DNA of 64,000 bases from Spinacia oleracea (Eukaryota > Streptophyta > Magnoliopsida > Caryophyllales > Amaranthaceae). The stretch spans positions 2,705,747-2,769,746 of the forward strand of contig NC_079488.1 of the NCBI RefSeq assembly GCF_020520425.1. The letters are read 5' to 3'. The position numbers were made by a program, and so were the translations under genes. The notes below the pieces were generated by a model, which was not told where the DNA came from, searched no databases, and was given only the letters and a program-made list of their open reading frames with translations. The number at the start of each line of letters is the position of its first letter. Positions within the stretch are counted from its first letter, which is position 1. Positions 11,499-23,044 of the stretch are shown here, piece by piece.

Positions 11499-12884
11499 TG
11501 TTAGGTTATGATACATATGACATTACATAGATCATGCGGAAACAACCATTAACCCAGGACAACATATTATTTACACATAATCATATAGCATAATTTAGAT
11601 GCATACTCTTTGTTGCGTGCCCTCCCTAGCTGCGCCCGAACCGAACAAGAACAAGTCTTTAGGACTCCAAGTGTCGTCCCTCCGTAGATAGTCCACAGCA
11701 CGTCCGGATCCGCCTTAAGATTGACCAACTAGAATCGCCCTTAAGGTACTAGAAAATTTCGGCACTTTATGAGCAAGATGTGTGTTTTAATTTTCTCTCA
11801 AAAACTCACTTTTTGAATACTTTGAAACTTGTTATAAATTGTGAGCCCTAGCCTCATATTTATAGGGGTATGGAAAGGGAATCGAAATCCTATTCAGATA
11901 CAAATTAATTAAACCTAGAATCCTACAAGAACTCTAATTTAATTAATTTATCAAATAGAATTAGGAATTTAATCATTAACCGAACTCTGCATGTTTTAGG
12001 AAACGTGCACGAACACAAACACTTGCACACACACGCACGGCAGCCACGATGGGCCTCCATGCGTGCGCGCGAGCAGCAGCCCACGCAGCGCCCGCGCGCG
12101 CTGCGCGCTGCGCAGCCTGCTGGGCCTGGCCTTGCGCTGGGCCTGGCGTGGCTGTTTGTGCGGCGCGCTTGGCTTGCTGGGCGATGGCCTGGCTTCGTGC
12201 TGGGCCTCGTCCGGCAGGCCTCGTCCGATGCTTATTCGTACGATGCGCTTCCGATTAAATTTTCCGATTCCGGAATTCATTTCCGATACGAACAATATTT
12301 AATATTTCCGATTCCGGAATTAATTTCCGTTTCGAACAAATATTTAATATTTCCGTTTCCGGAATTATTTTCCGATTCCGGTAATATTTCCGATTCTGAC
12401 AATATTTCCGTTTCCGGCAATATTTCCGATTCTGGCAATATTTCCATTTCCGATAATATTTTCCGATACGTACCATGTTTCCGTTTCCGGCAACATCTAC
12501 GACTTGGATAATATTTATATTTCCGATACGATCCATATTTCCGTTTCCGGCAATATCATCGTTTCCGGAGTATTCATTTCTTGCCTGTGACGATCTTAGC
12601 TCCCACTGAAACCAAGATCCGTCGGTTCCGAATATTCATAGATGGAGTATTTAATGCCATTAAATACTTGATCCGTTTACGTACTATTTGTGTGACCCTA
12701 CGGGTTCAGTCAAGAGTAAGCTGTGGATTAATATCATTAATTCCACTTGAACTGAAGCGGCCTCTAGCTAGGCATTCAGCTCACTTGATCTCACTGAATT
12801 ATTAACTTGTTAATTAATACTGAACCGCATTTATTAGACTTTAACATAGAATGCATACTTGGACCAAGGGCATTATTTCCTTCA
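11499..12884 (-). repeat. 3' LTR of copia copy B
   Basis: 1386 bp. On the plus strand it starts TGTTAGGTTATG and ends TTATTTCCTTCA, the canonical TG...CA ends. It is nearly identical to 20587-21981, which has nine extra bases (CGTGCTGCG-type duplication) in the GC-rich part. It contains the CCGGAAACGGAAATATT array (about 12255-12570) and a GC-rich patch (about 12050-12240). Confidence 0.97.
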
Positions 12885-12900
12885 GTCTCCCACTTGTCCT
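12885..12900 (-). other. Polypurine tract of copy B
   Basis: On the minus strand it reads GGACAAGTGGGAGAC immediately before the 3' LTR. The purine run AAGTGGGAGA is conserved before LTR C. It is the expected primer site for plus-strand DNA synthesis. Confidence 0.8.
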
Positions 12901-13748
12901 TAGGGACAAGTGTGCATTTCCTAATTACTTTGTCGCTCGATGCTTGCTCTTGAACATAAGGTAAGAGTTGTCATCCTTATTATGTCCAGAGGTGTTCCTC
13001 GGTTTCAGAGTTCAACTGATCAAATAAACAGATAATCATAGCCTATGATTCATCCGAGCACGGCCATGCATTTCACAGTTTCTAGCTCTCCGAGTGGCCT
13101 TGTACAACTTTTAAGCATCTCATCCCGATTTATGGGAGGACAATCCCAATCTTGCGATCTTGAGATTAGACTTCGTTTGATAGGTGATTACCTGAGCGTT
13201 GCCTTTATAGCCTCCTTTTACGGTGCGACGGTTGGTCAACGTCAAAGCAACCAGTTCTCAAACAAGTAATCTCAAATCACTCAGGTATTGAGGATTTAGT
13301 GTCTAATAATTTAATGAAATTTACTTATGACAGACTTTCATCTCTTACAGTAAAGTTTCATAGGTCTTGTCCGATACTAGTCTTCCCAAAGTAAGTATCT
13401 ATGCAAATGATTATGACATTGCCATGTCCACATAGTTCAAGAAACAGAACTACTAGTCATCTTGCATTCTAATCGTCTAACGTTTTCTATGCGTCCAATT
13501 TTATAGAAAACTCCGATTAGGGACCATTTTCAACCTTTGACATTCAAGTTCACTTGATAGACATTTCTTAGTCACAGGACTGGTCCTGACAGTCTATCTT
13601 GAATATATCGTCAAATTGAAGGGACTCATCATTTAATAAACCACAAATTAAATGGAAAAATGAATTCTTTTCATTTATTGTGAATGATTAACCAATAATG
13701 TTTTACAAGGATTTAAACTCTAAAACTTTAAAACATTAAACAGAGACA

Positions 13749-16700
13749 TCAAAGCCATTCTCCAATATGCTTGATTCCCATAGCTGCAGTTTGCGAGTTG
13801 TGCTTCGCCTGCGGCAGAGGTTTAGTTAATGGATCTGATATGTTGTCATCAGTTCCAATTTTGCTTATCTCGACTTCTTTTCTTTCAACGAACTCTCGTA
13901 GAAGGTGAAATCTACGAAGTACATGCTTGACTCTCTGGTGGTGTCTAGGCTCTTTTGCCTGTGCAATAGCTCCGTTATTATCACAATACAGGGCTATTGG
14001 TCCTTTAATGGAGGGGACTACACCAAGTTCTCCTATGAACTTCCTTAGCCATATAGCTTCCTTTGCTGCTTCATGTGCAGCAATGTACTCCGCTTCAGTT
14101 GTAGAATCCGCAATGGTGCTTTGCTTAGCACTTTTCCAGCTTACTGCTCCTCCGTTGAGGCAGAAGATAAACCCAGACTGTGATCTAAAATCATCTTTGT
14201 CGGTTTGGAAACTTGCGTCCGTATAGCCTTTAACAATTAATTCATCATCTCCACCATAGACCAGGAAGTCATCTTTGTGCCTTTTCAGGTACTTCAGAAT
14301 ATTCTTGGCAGCAGTCCAATGCGCCTCTCCTGGGTCTGACTGGTATCTGCTCGTAGCACTGAGTGCGTACGCAACATCCGAGCGTGTACATATCATAGAA
14401 TACATTATTGAACCAATCAATGATGCATATGGAATCCCATTCATTCGTCTACGCTCATCAAGTGTTTTTGGGCACTGATTCTTGCTTAGAGTCATTCCAT
14501 GAGACATGGGTAGGTAGCCTCGCTTGGAGTCCGCCATCTTGAACCTATCAAGCACCTTATTGATATAAGTGCTTTGACTAAGTCCAATCATCCTTTTAGA
14601 TCTATCTCTGTAAATCTTGATGCCCAATATGTACTGTGCTTCTCCTAGATCCTTCATCGAAAAACATTTCCCAAGCCAAATCTTGACAGAGTTCAACATA
14701 GGAATGTCATTTCCGATAAGTAATATGTCGTCGACATATAATACTAGGAAAGCAATTTTGCTCCCACTGACCTTCTTGTATACACAAGATTCGTCCGCGT
14801 TCTTGATGAAACCAAAGTCACTGACTGCTTCATCAAAACGTATATTCCAGCTCCTGGATGCCTGCTTCAATCCGTAGATTGACTTCTTTAGCTTGCATAC
14901 CTTTTTAGCATTCTTTGGATCCTCAAAACCTTCAGGCTGTGTCATAAACACAGTTTCTGTTAAAACGCCGTTTAAGAAAGCAGTTTTGACATCCATCTGC
15001 CATATTTCGTAATCGTAATATGCAGCGGTTGCTAACATTATTCGAATAGACTTTAGCATTGCAACTGGTGAAAAGGTTTCATCGTAATCCACACCGTGGA
15101 CTTGCCTGTAACCTTTTGCGACCAATCTAGCTTTGAAAACTTCAAGTTTCCCATCCTTGTCCTTTTTCAGTTTGAAAACCCATTTGCTTCCAATGGCTTG
15201 GTAGCCATCTGGCAAATCGACCAAATCCCATACTTGGTTTTCAGACATGGAGTCTAATTCAGATTGCATGGCTTCTTGCCACTGCTTGGAGCTAGGGCTC
15301 GTCATAGCTTGCTTGTAAGTCGCAGGTTCATCACTTTCAAGTAATAGAACGTCATAGCTCTCGTTCGTCAAAATACCTAAGTACCTTTCCGGTTGAGATC
15401 TATATCTTTGCGATCTACGCGGGGTAACATTTCTAGATTGACCATGATTCTCACCAGATTCTTCTAAAGATCTCTGAGTTTCATCCTGAATGTCATCTTG
15501 AGCATTCTCTAGAGTTTGTTGTTCGACTCGAATTTCTTCGAGGTCTACTTTTCTCCCACTTGTCATTTTGGAAATGTGATCCTTCTCCAAAAAGACACCA
15601 TCTCGAGCAACAAACACTTTGTTCTCAGATGTATTGTAGAAGTAATACCCCTTTGTTTCCTTTGGATAGCCCACAAGGATACATTTGTCAGATTTTGGAT
15701 GAAGTTTGTCTGAAATTAATCGTTTGACGTATACTTCACATCCCCAAATCTTAAGAAAAGACACATTTGGAGGCTTTCCAAACCATAATTCGTATGGAGT
15801 CTTTTCGACAGCTTTAGACGGAGCTCTATTTATAGTGAGTGCATCTGTATTTAGTGCATGTCCCCAAAATTCTAATGGAAGTTCGGCCTGACCCATCATT
15901 GACCTGACCATGTCTAGCAAGGTTCTGTTCCTCCGTTCTGACACACCGTTCCATTGTGGTGTTCCAGGAGGAGTCAATTCTGATAGAATTCCACATTCTT
16001 TCAGATGGTCATCAAATTCATAGCTCAGATATTCACCGCCTCTATCAGACCGCAGTGCCTTAATCTTCTTGCCTAATTGATTCTCTACTTCACTCTGAAA
16101 TTCCTTGAATTTGTCAAAGGATTCAGACTTATGCTTCATTAGGTAGACATAACCATACCTACTGAAGTCATCAGTGAAAGTGATAAAGTAGCTGAAACCA
16201 CCTCTAGCATTTGTACTCATTGGTCCACATACATCTGTATGGATTAAACCCAATAGTTCATTTGCTCTTTCTCCAACTTTAGAGAAAGGTTGCTTTGTCA
16301 TTTTGCCAAGTAAACATGATTCGCATTTACCATAATCCTCTAAGTCAAATGGTTCTAGAATTCCTTCCCTTTGAAGTCTTTCTAAGCGTTTCAAGTTTAT
16401 ATGGCCTAATCGACAATGCCACAGATAGGTGAGATCTGAATCAGCCTTTTTGGCCTTTTTGGTATTTATGTTATATACTTGTTTGTCGTGATCTAATAAA
16501 TAAAGTCCATTGACTAATCTAGCAGATCCATAAAACATCTCTTTAAAATAAAACGAACAACTATTGTCTTTTATTAAAAAGGAAAATCCCTTAGCATCTA
16601 AGCAAGAAACTGAAATGATGTTTTTAGTAAGACTTGGAACATGGAAACATTCTTCCAGTTCCAAAACTAGCCCGGAGGGCAACGACAAATAGTAAGTTCC

Positions 16701-17733
16701 TACGGCTAATGCAGCAATCCGTGCTCCATTTCCCACTCGTAGGTCGACTTCACCCTTGCTTAACTTTCTACTTCTTCTTAGTCCCTGTGGATTGGAACAT
16801 AAGTGTGAGCCACAACCTGTATCTAATACCCAAGAAGTTGAATTAGCAAGTATACAGTCTATAACGAAAATACCTGAAGATGGAACGACTGTTCCGTTCT
16901 TCTGATCTTCCTTTAGCTTTGGACATTCTCTTTTGTAATGGCCTATTCCATCACAATAAAGACAGCTTGATGTGGACTTGTCCTGCTTTGATTTAGCATT
17001 GCCCTTGGACTTTCCACCTTTCTTGAATGGTCTCTTTCTAGCCTTGAGTAAATCTTTGGCTTCACAGTCCAGTACTATTTCAGCCTTTCTGACAAGGTGA
17101 ATAAATTCTGCAACTGTTTCTTCTCTTGGTTCACTTAGGTATAGTTGCTTGAAGCGACCAAACCCTGTGTAGTGAATTGAGAAAGACAGAGACTGCCATC
17201 CTTTCGCTTATTGGTGTTCCTAGTAGACTTAGGCGATCAAAATATGAACACATAAGATCCACATGGAACCTCAGTGGGACGCCTACCCTCTGTTTAGTGC
17301 GAAGGAGCTGAACATGTGTTTCTTGGACCTCCATCCTATAACACCTGTTGGGAGAACTAACCTTTAGACCAGACATTGATTCAATCAACTCATGGACGTT
17401 CAGGTCCCTGTCCTCCGTACTTCCACGACAGATATCCCTCAGATTCTTGATGAGCGTAAAAGGTTCATAGGCTACAAACCTTTTAGCCCAATCATCAGGG
17501 ATATTGTTCAGCATGAGACTCATAACCTTTTTGAGATCCGCATCCCAGGCGTAAAATCTCTCAGGGGTCATGTCTCTGGCATAGTAGCTTGGCATGGGAT
17601 GTGACAGTACATACTCAAGTCCATTGAGTTTGACTATTTCAACTAGCTTAGCTTCCCATTCAAGAAAATTTGTCAGGTTCAGCTTGACCATGAGCTCAGA
17701 ACCCATGATGATGTTTTGATTGTTGTTTGCCAT
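13749..17733 (-). pseudogene. gag-pol polyprotein of copia copy B, one frameshift in gag
   Basis: The start is the ATG at 17733 (MANNN), shared with copy A. Gag (to about 17160) is unrelated to copy A's gag. It closes at 17131 because the frame slips near 17161-17172. The downstream frame then stays open through a zinc knuckle (CLYCDGIGHYKREC), protease (LDTGCGSH), integrase (H-H-C-C and core), reverse transcriptase (LYVDDILL near 14730) and RNase H (YTDASF, STTEAEYI, LYCDNN) to the stop at 13749. Copy A's frame is continuous across the equivalent point. The slip is thus more likely a mutation than programmed frameshifting. Pol looks intact over about 1,000 codons. Confidence 0.94.
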
Positions 17734-19319
17734 ATTAAAACTACAATTGAAAAGAATAAACAAACAAATAACCATTCACAGTTTCTCTTAATAAACTTAA
17801 ATTCTAGCATACATGCATAATTCAATGTTTATTAAGCATTTTATTCAAATTATGTGTTCCGGCAGGTGTGAATAAAATGATTCCAAGATCCTAAAATCAT
17901 TGAAGAACTAAGCACAGTTTGTCGACTTAATCCTAGAACATCTTAGGTAAGCAAAAGCCTTTTGCTAATAGTCTAGAAACTATTCTTGGTTGATAAGTAC
18001 GTCTAAGAACTTATTAGGTAAACCTATCGATTTTGCCACGACATAAAAGGACTCCTTACTTATATCGTTGAGTTTCACCAAAACTAACATGTACTCACAA
18101 TTATTTGTGTACCTTGCCCCTTTAGGACCAATAAGTAACACCTCGCTGAGCGAAAACTATTACTAGATTGATGTAAAGGATATCCAAGCAAGTGTATATT
18201 TTGGCATGGCACCTTTTAACTCAATTTTTTTAAGTTTGGAACTTAAGGCTCTTACTATGTTGGTTAGATTTTAAGTGAACTAAAATCCTTAATCATGCAA
18301 CATAATCAAGCTTTTGATCTCATGCATTTTAAGACATATTTAAAAGCAATAAATAACTTAAAACATGCATAAGATATTTGTGATCTAGTATGGCCCGACT
18401 TCATCTTGAAGCTTTGACTTCAAAGTCCGTCTTGAAAATCTCCGTGGGAGGCACCATTTTCTTCAAATAGGATAAGCTATAACTAATTACAACTATTTGA
18501 TGGTTCGCATACCATTATTGAATTGAAAAATAACTTTGGTACTTTAGACCAATTACATTCAAATTAATGGTACGCAGACCATATTTTCTATCCTATTTGG
18601 GCCATACTAGTCACTTCATAACCTGCAAAACAGTACATATACAATATATACCATTCACCCATTCATTATCATGAATGGCCCACATAGCTGGTTAGTAAAA
18701 CACATTATGCATCACGTAAACATTTGCAGCAATTAATCAAGGGCACCAATAATCTACCAATTATTCAGTCCTTATTAATTCTAATCAAGTTGTTTTAACC
18801 TTAAGGATTTGTAGACCTAATCAAGAGTTTATGACTAAAAAGCGCTCCCACTTAAACCAATAAATTCATATGCTTTACTGATTTTAAACATAAAAATGTA
18901 TTTCTAGTCTAACCGGAAACATACAAATTTAATTAAAATTTAAAGCTCATATAAATTTATAATTGAATCCAAAAAGTTTAATTTAATTTCAGTCGTATTT
19001 AAATTAATTCATGATTTTAATTTTAGTAAAATAATTAGAATAAATAACATTTATTATAATTACAATATTCAAAATTAAAATCCAAGAAAATAATTTAAAT
19101 TCTTAATTTTAAAATTAATTAAAATTACGTGAACTGGAATTTTCAAATTAAACATTCAAAACGATCTTTAATCGTAACACAAACACCCTACGCGTTGCAC
19201 GCCCATGGGCCGCACGCACACAGCCATTGCTGGCCATGTGCGCGCAGCCCATGCGCTCGTCGCATAGCTGCTGCATCCCCATCGCAAGCCTCTGCACGCA
19301 TTGGTGCTCGCTGCGCGCG

Positions 19320-19620
19320 CCAGCGCTCATCGCACGCGAGCTATCGCTCGCAGTGCGCGCGCGACATCGCTCGCTGGGCGCGCGACATCGCTCGCTGGGC
19401 GCGCGAGCCATCGCTCGCTGGGCGCGCGACATCGCTCGCTGGGCGGGCGACATCGCTCGCTGTGCGCGCGAGCAATGCTGGCTGTGCGCGCGAGTCCTCG
19501 CTCGTTGTACGCGCGAGCAATGCTGGGCGCAGCGCTCGTGGCACGCGAGCTTGCGCTCGCTGCGCGCGAGGCTGCGCGCTCTTGTGCGAGGCAGCGCGCG
19601 TTGTGGCGCAGCTCGCTTGC
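19320..19620 (-). repeat. GC-rich tandem-repeat block in copy B leader
   Basis: Repeated units around CATCGCTCGCTGGGCGCGCGA (about 20-21 bp) in a 600-bp GC-rich island (about 19190-19800), surrounded by very AT-rich leader sequence. Long open frames on five frames are Arg/Ala/Ser-rich shadows of the composition. No protein family is recognised. Confidence 0.8.
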
Positions 19621-20570
19621 TGCCCACACGCGACTGCCTTGGCTCGCCCTTCGCCCATGCCCATTCGTCCATTGCTCGTGGCACACGACACAAGGCAGGG
19701 CTGCTGCCTTGTGCTCGTGCACTACGCCCTTGCTCATTGCATTCGTGCCGCACGGGCGACGAGCTCCCTTGCTCGTCGTCGCATGCCCGCATTATACAAC
19801 ACCCCTTAAGGGTAACACGAAGCGTCCATTGCTTCGTGTGTGCAAGTTTTATGAACGAATCGCATAAAAAATTTAAAATTTATATTTAAAATTAATGACA
19901 AATTAATAAATAATATTAATTTCATAATTTTAGGGCGATAAATCGAAAATTTATTATCCAATTGATTTCCGATTGTTATGGATTCAAGTCTAGGTCATAA
20001 AAATTTAAAATTTATCATAAATTTACAATTTTTATGGTGGTTTTTAATCATAGGTTTCTAATTAAATTACAATTAATTATGAAAATCAAATTAATTCTAA
20101 ATTATTCTAATTTTCAACAAATTAATCATAATTACAAATTAGATTGCATAATTAACAAGACTAGGCATTCAAACTTGTTAAACATATGCAGTAGGTCAAT
20201 CAAAAATTCAAGATTTATCAACAAGAATCGCAAATATTTAATTTAACATCTTAAATTTACGAAATTTTGCATTCGAAAAACTAAAACCTTCGAAAAGTCA
20301 TAGTTAGGCTTCGAATTTGAGAATTCTGGGTTCGGCAGAAAAATACTTTTTTTGTCAAAATTTTAGAATGCCTTTTACATGCGGAATTGACACAAAAATC
20401 ACTCAATTCGGATGAGTAACGAAGAAACTGCCGAAAAACTGCGTACGTATAATTAAATAAACGCAATTTGCAATTAATTAACAATTACGAAAATTAATCA
20501 CCCCTTTTAATTCTTGCAAATTTGTAATATTTAACCATGTTCATGCAATTTAGATTATGAAAATAATAAG

Positions 20571-20586
20571 GGGCTCGTGATACCAC
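20571..20586 (-). other. Primer-binding site of copy B
   Basis: Directly inside the 5' LTR the minus strand reads GTGGTATCACGAGCCC. TGGTATCA is the core complement of the 3' end of initiator methionine tRNA, the usual primer of plant copia elements. The bases after the core deviate slightly from the canonical site. Confidence 0.8.
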
Positions 20587-21981
20587 TGTTAGGTTATGAT
20601 ACATATGACATTACATATATCATGCGGAAACAACCATTAACCCAGGACAACATATTATTTACACATAATCATATAGCATAATTTAGATGCATACTCTTTG
20701 TTGCGTGCCCTCCCTAGCTGCGCCCGAACCGAACGAGAACAAGTCTTTAGGACTCCAAGTGTCGTCCCTCCGTAGATAGTCCACAGCACGTCCGGATCCG
20801 CCTTAAGATTGACCAACTAGAATCGCCCTTAAGGTACTAGAAAATTTCGGCACTTTATGAGCAAGATGTGTGTTTTAATTTTCTCTCAAAAACTCACTTT
20901 TTGAATACTTTGAAACTTGTTATAAATTGTGAGCCCTAGCCTCATATTTATAGGGGTATGGAAAGGGAATCGAAATCCTATTCAGATACAAATTAATTAA
21001 ACCTAGAATCCTACAAGAACTCTAATTTAATTAATTTATCAAATAGAATTAGGAATTTAATCATTAACCGAACTCTGCATGTTTTAGGAAACGTGCACGA
21101 ACACAAACACTTGCACACACACGCACGGCAGCCACGATGGGCCCCCATGCGTGCGCGCGAGCAGCAGCCCACGCAGCGCCCGCGCGCGCTGCGCGCTGCG
21201 CGTGCTGCGCAGCCTGCTGGGCCTGGCCTTGCGCTGGGCCTGGCGTGGCTGTTTGTGCGGCGCGCTTGGCTTGCTGGGCGATGGCCTGGCTTCGTGCTGG
21301 GCCTCGTCCGGCAGGCCTCGTCCGATGCTTATTCGTACGATGCGCTTCCGATTAAATTTCCCGATTCCAGAATTCATTTCCGATACGAACAATATTTAAT
21401 ATTTCCGATTCCGGAATTAATTTCCGTTTCGAACAAATATTTAATATTTCCGTTTCCGGAATTATTTTCCGATTCCGGTAATATTTCCGATTCTGACAAT
21501 ATTTCCGTTTCCGGCAATATTTCCGATTCTGGCAATATTTCCATTTCCGATAATATTTTCCGATACGTACCATGTTTCCGTTTCCGGCAACATCTACGAC
21601 TTGGATAATATTTATATTTCCGATACGATCCATATTTCCGTTTCCGGCAATATCATCGTTTCCGGAGTATTCATTTCTTGCCTGTGACGATCTTAGCTCC
21701 CACTGAAACCAAGATCCGTCGGTTCCGAATATTCATAGATGGAGTATTTAATGCCATTAAATACTTGATCCGTTTACGTACTATTTGTGTGACCCTACAG
21801 GTTCAGTCAAGAGTAAGCTGTGGATTAATATCATTAATTCCACTTGAACTGAAGCGGCCTCTAGCTAGGCATTCAGCTCACTTGATCTCACTGAATTATT
21901 AACTTGTTAATTAATACTGAACCGCATTTATTAGACTTTAACATAGAATGCATACTTGGACCAAGGGCATTATTTCCTTCA
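20587..21981 (-). repeat. 5' LTR of copia copy B
   Basis: 1395 bp, same ends as the 3' LTR, followed on the right by target duplication CTTGG. It would supply the promoter for the element, transcribing leftwards. Confidence 0.97.
20945..20952 (-). promoter_or_regulatory. TATA box in 5' LTR of copy B
   Basis: The minus strand reads CCCCTATAAATATGAGG. The position and context match the TATA box of LTR C. Transcription would start roughly 25-35 bases to the left. Confidence 0.6.
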
Positions 21982-21986
21982 CTTGG

Positions 21987-22528
21987 GGGGTTTAACCAAA
22001 ATTACTTTATTTTGGGCCCAAAATTTTGTGGCCTTATACGTCCAGTTGGACCGCCTTTTAGCCGGCCCTGCTAAACAAGAGGGCCAGTAAGCATGGGCGC
22101 CTTACCCCATTTTTAAAATTTTTGGTCCAATAAGACCCAGCAGGCTTGACGTGGGTTGGGCTCATTCAAGCCCACAATTCGTGGACTCGGCCGACCCATA
22201 ATCATATTTAGTTAGAAGTGGACGTAAACCACTAGCTAGTGTACTACCTCAGACTCCCTTAGAAGTCATGGTGATGAAGTGCTTATGTCTATACCTAGGT
22301 AGGTCGTATTCGTCGTAATGAATTTCTTCCTTTTATGGTGCAACAAGATAATAATGGATGGTCCATCAAAAACAAAGAGATTATAATGGATGATATAGAA
22401 ATCTCAGTGACGACCCTCCCATAATGCAATGTAAAGTCTAACGTACTCGAGACTTCGAGGGTGACGGTTAGGAAGTTGTGAAGAAGGTCGATTAGGGGAA
22501 ATTCTTGTGAATCAAGTTTTATACGAAG
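21987..22528. other. No gene seen
   Basis: Host or older repeat sequence to the right of copy B, with no supported ORF or element. Confidence 0.4.
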
Positions 22529-22530
22529 TA

Positions 22531-22786
22531 TTACCTCTGTTTCTGAAAGTTCTTTACGCTTTGAAAAATGTGTCCAAAGTATAAAAACTTTGACCGTAAA
22601 TTCTCACTATTATATACATCAAAATATTACATGTAAGATCTTGTCAGATTGGTCTCGGTATGTATTTTCAGAATATCAAATTTTTATAATTTTTTTCACA
22701 TACGAAATTGGATATATTAATAGTTAAATATTGCATTGGAGTTCGTGCAAATAGTAACTGTAAAGATCTTTTTGAAACGGAGGAAG
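22531..22786. mobile_element. Stowaway MITE, copy 2 (inverted relative to copy 1)
   Basis: 256 bp, with TA at 22529-22530 and 22787-22788. The ends are TTACCTCTGTTTCTGAAAG and, reverse-complemented, CTTCCTCCGTTTCAAAAAG. The internal sequence is the reverse complement of 5871-6126 with scattered substitutions. Confidence 0.9.
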
Positions 22787-23044
22787 TAGTGGCTAAGATT
22801 GAGGGTGGTTTGTGCATGATAGGTTTTATGTTCGAACGTTCACATCTTCATTGTAATTTGTATAGTCCTTGCGGTTAGTTGCACCCAAAAAAACCTTTTA
22901 CAAAAAAAGAAAAATATGTTCGTTTAATAAGGCTAATGAGCTACACCATTTATTCCCAATATGATTTCACGGTGTAATCTTCTTTGGTCTTGTGAGGTGG
23001 ACTTTCTCTTCTTCCAATATGTGCAGCGCAGGCCCGTATTTTCA

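Larger units (their letters stand above)
11499..21981 (-). mobile_element. Complete Ty1-copia retrotransposon copy B (Angela/BARE-like)
   Basis: A 10,483-bp element flanked by the direct repeat CTTGG (11494-11498 and 21982-21986). Its LTRs are 11499-12884 and 20587-21981. They differ by about six substitutions and one 9-bp indel by eye, so the insertion is recent. On the minus strand the order is 5' LTR, primer-binding site, an approximately 2.85-kb leader with a GC-rich repeat block, gag, protease, integrase, reverse transcriptase, RNase H, an approximately 860-bp untranslated region, polypurine tract and 3' LTR. One frameshift separates gag from the rest. Structure and cis sites are otherwise complete. 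Confidence 0.96.

Noticed and set aside
13927..14226. Plus-strand ORFs across the RNase H/RT of copy B (also 14275-14478 and 14617-14877) and the same in copy A
   Set aside because: These are antisense shadows, identical between the two copies only because pol is conserved.
19129..19889. Several overlapping 110-226-codon ORFs on both strands
   Set aside because: All lie in the GC-rich repeat island of copy B's leader. They are Arg/Ala/Ser/Cys-rich, open in most frames because stops are rare in GC-rich DNA, and show no domain.
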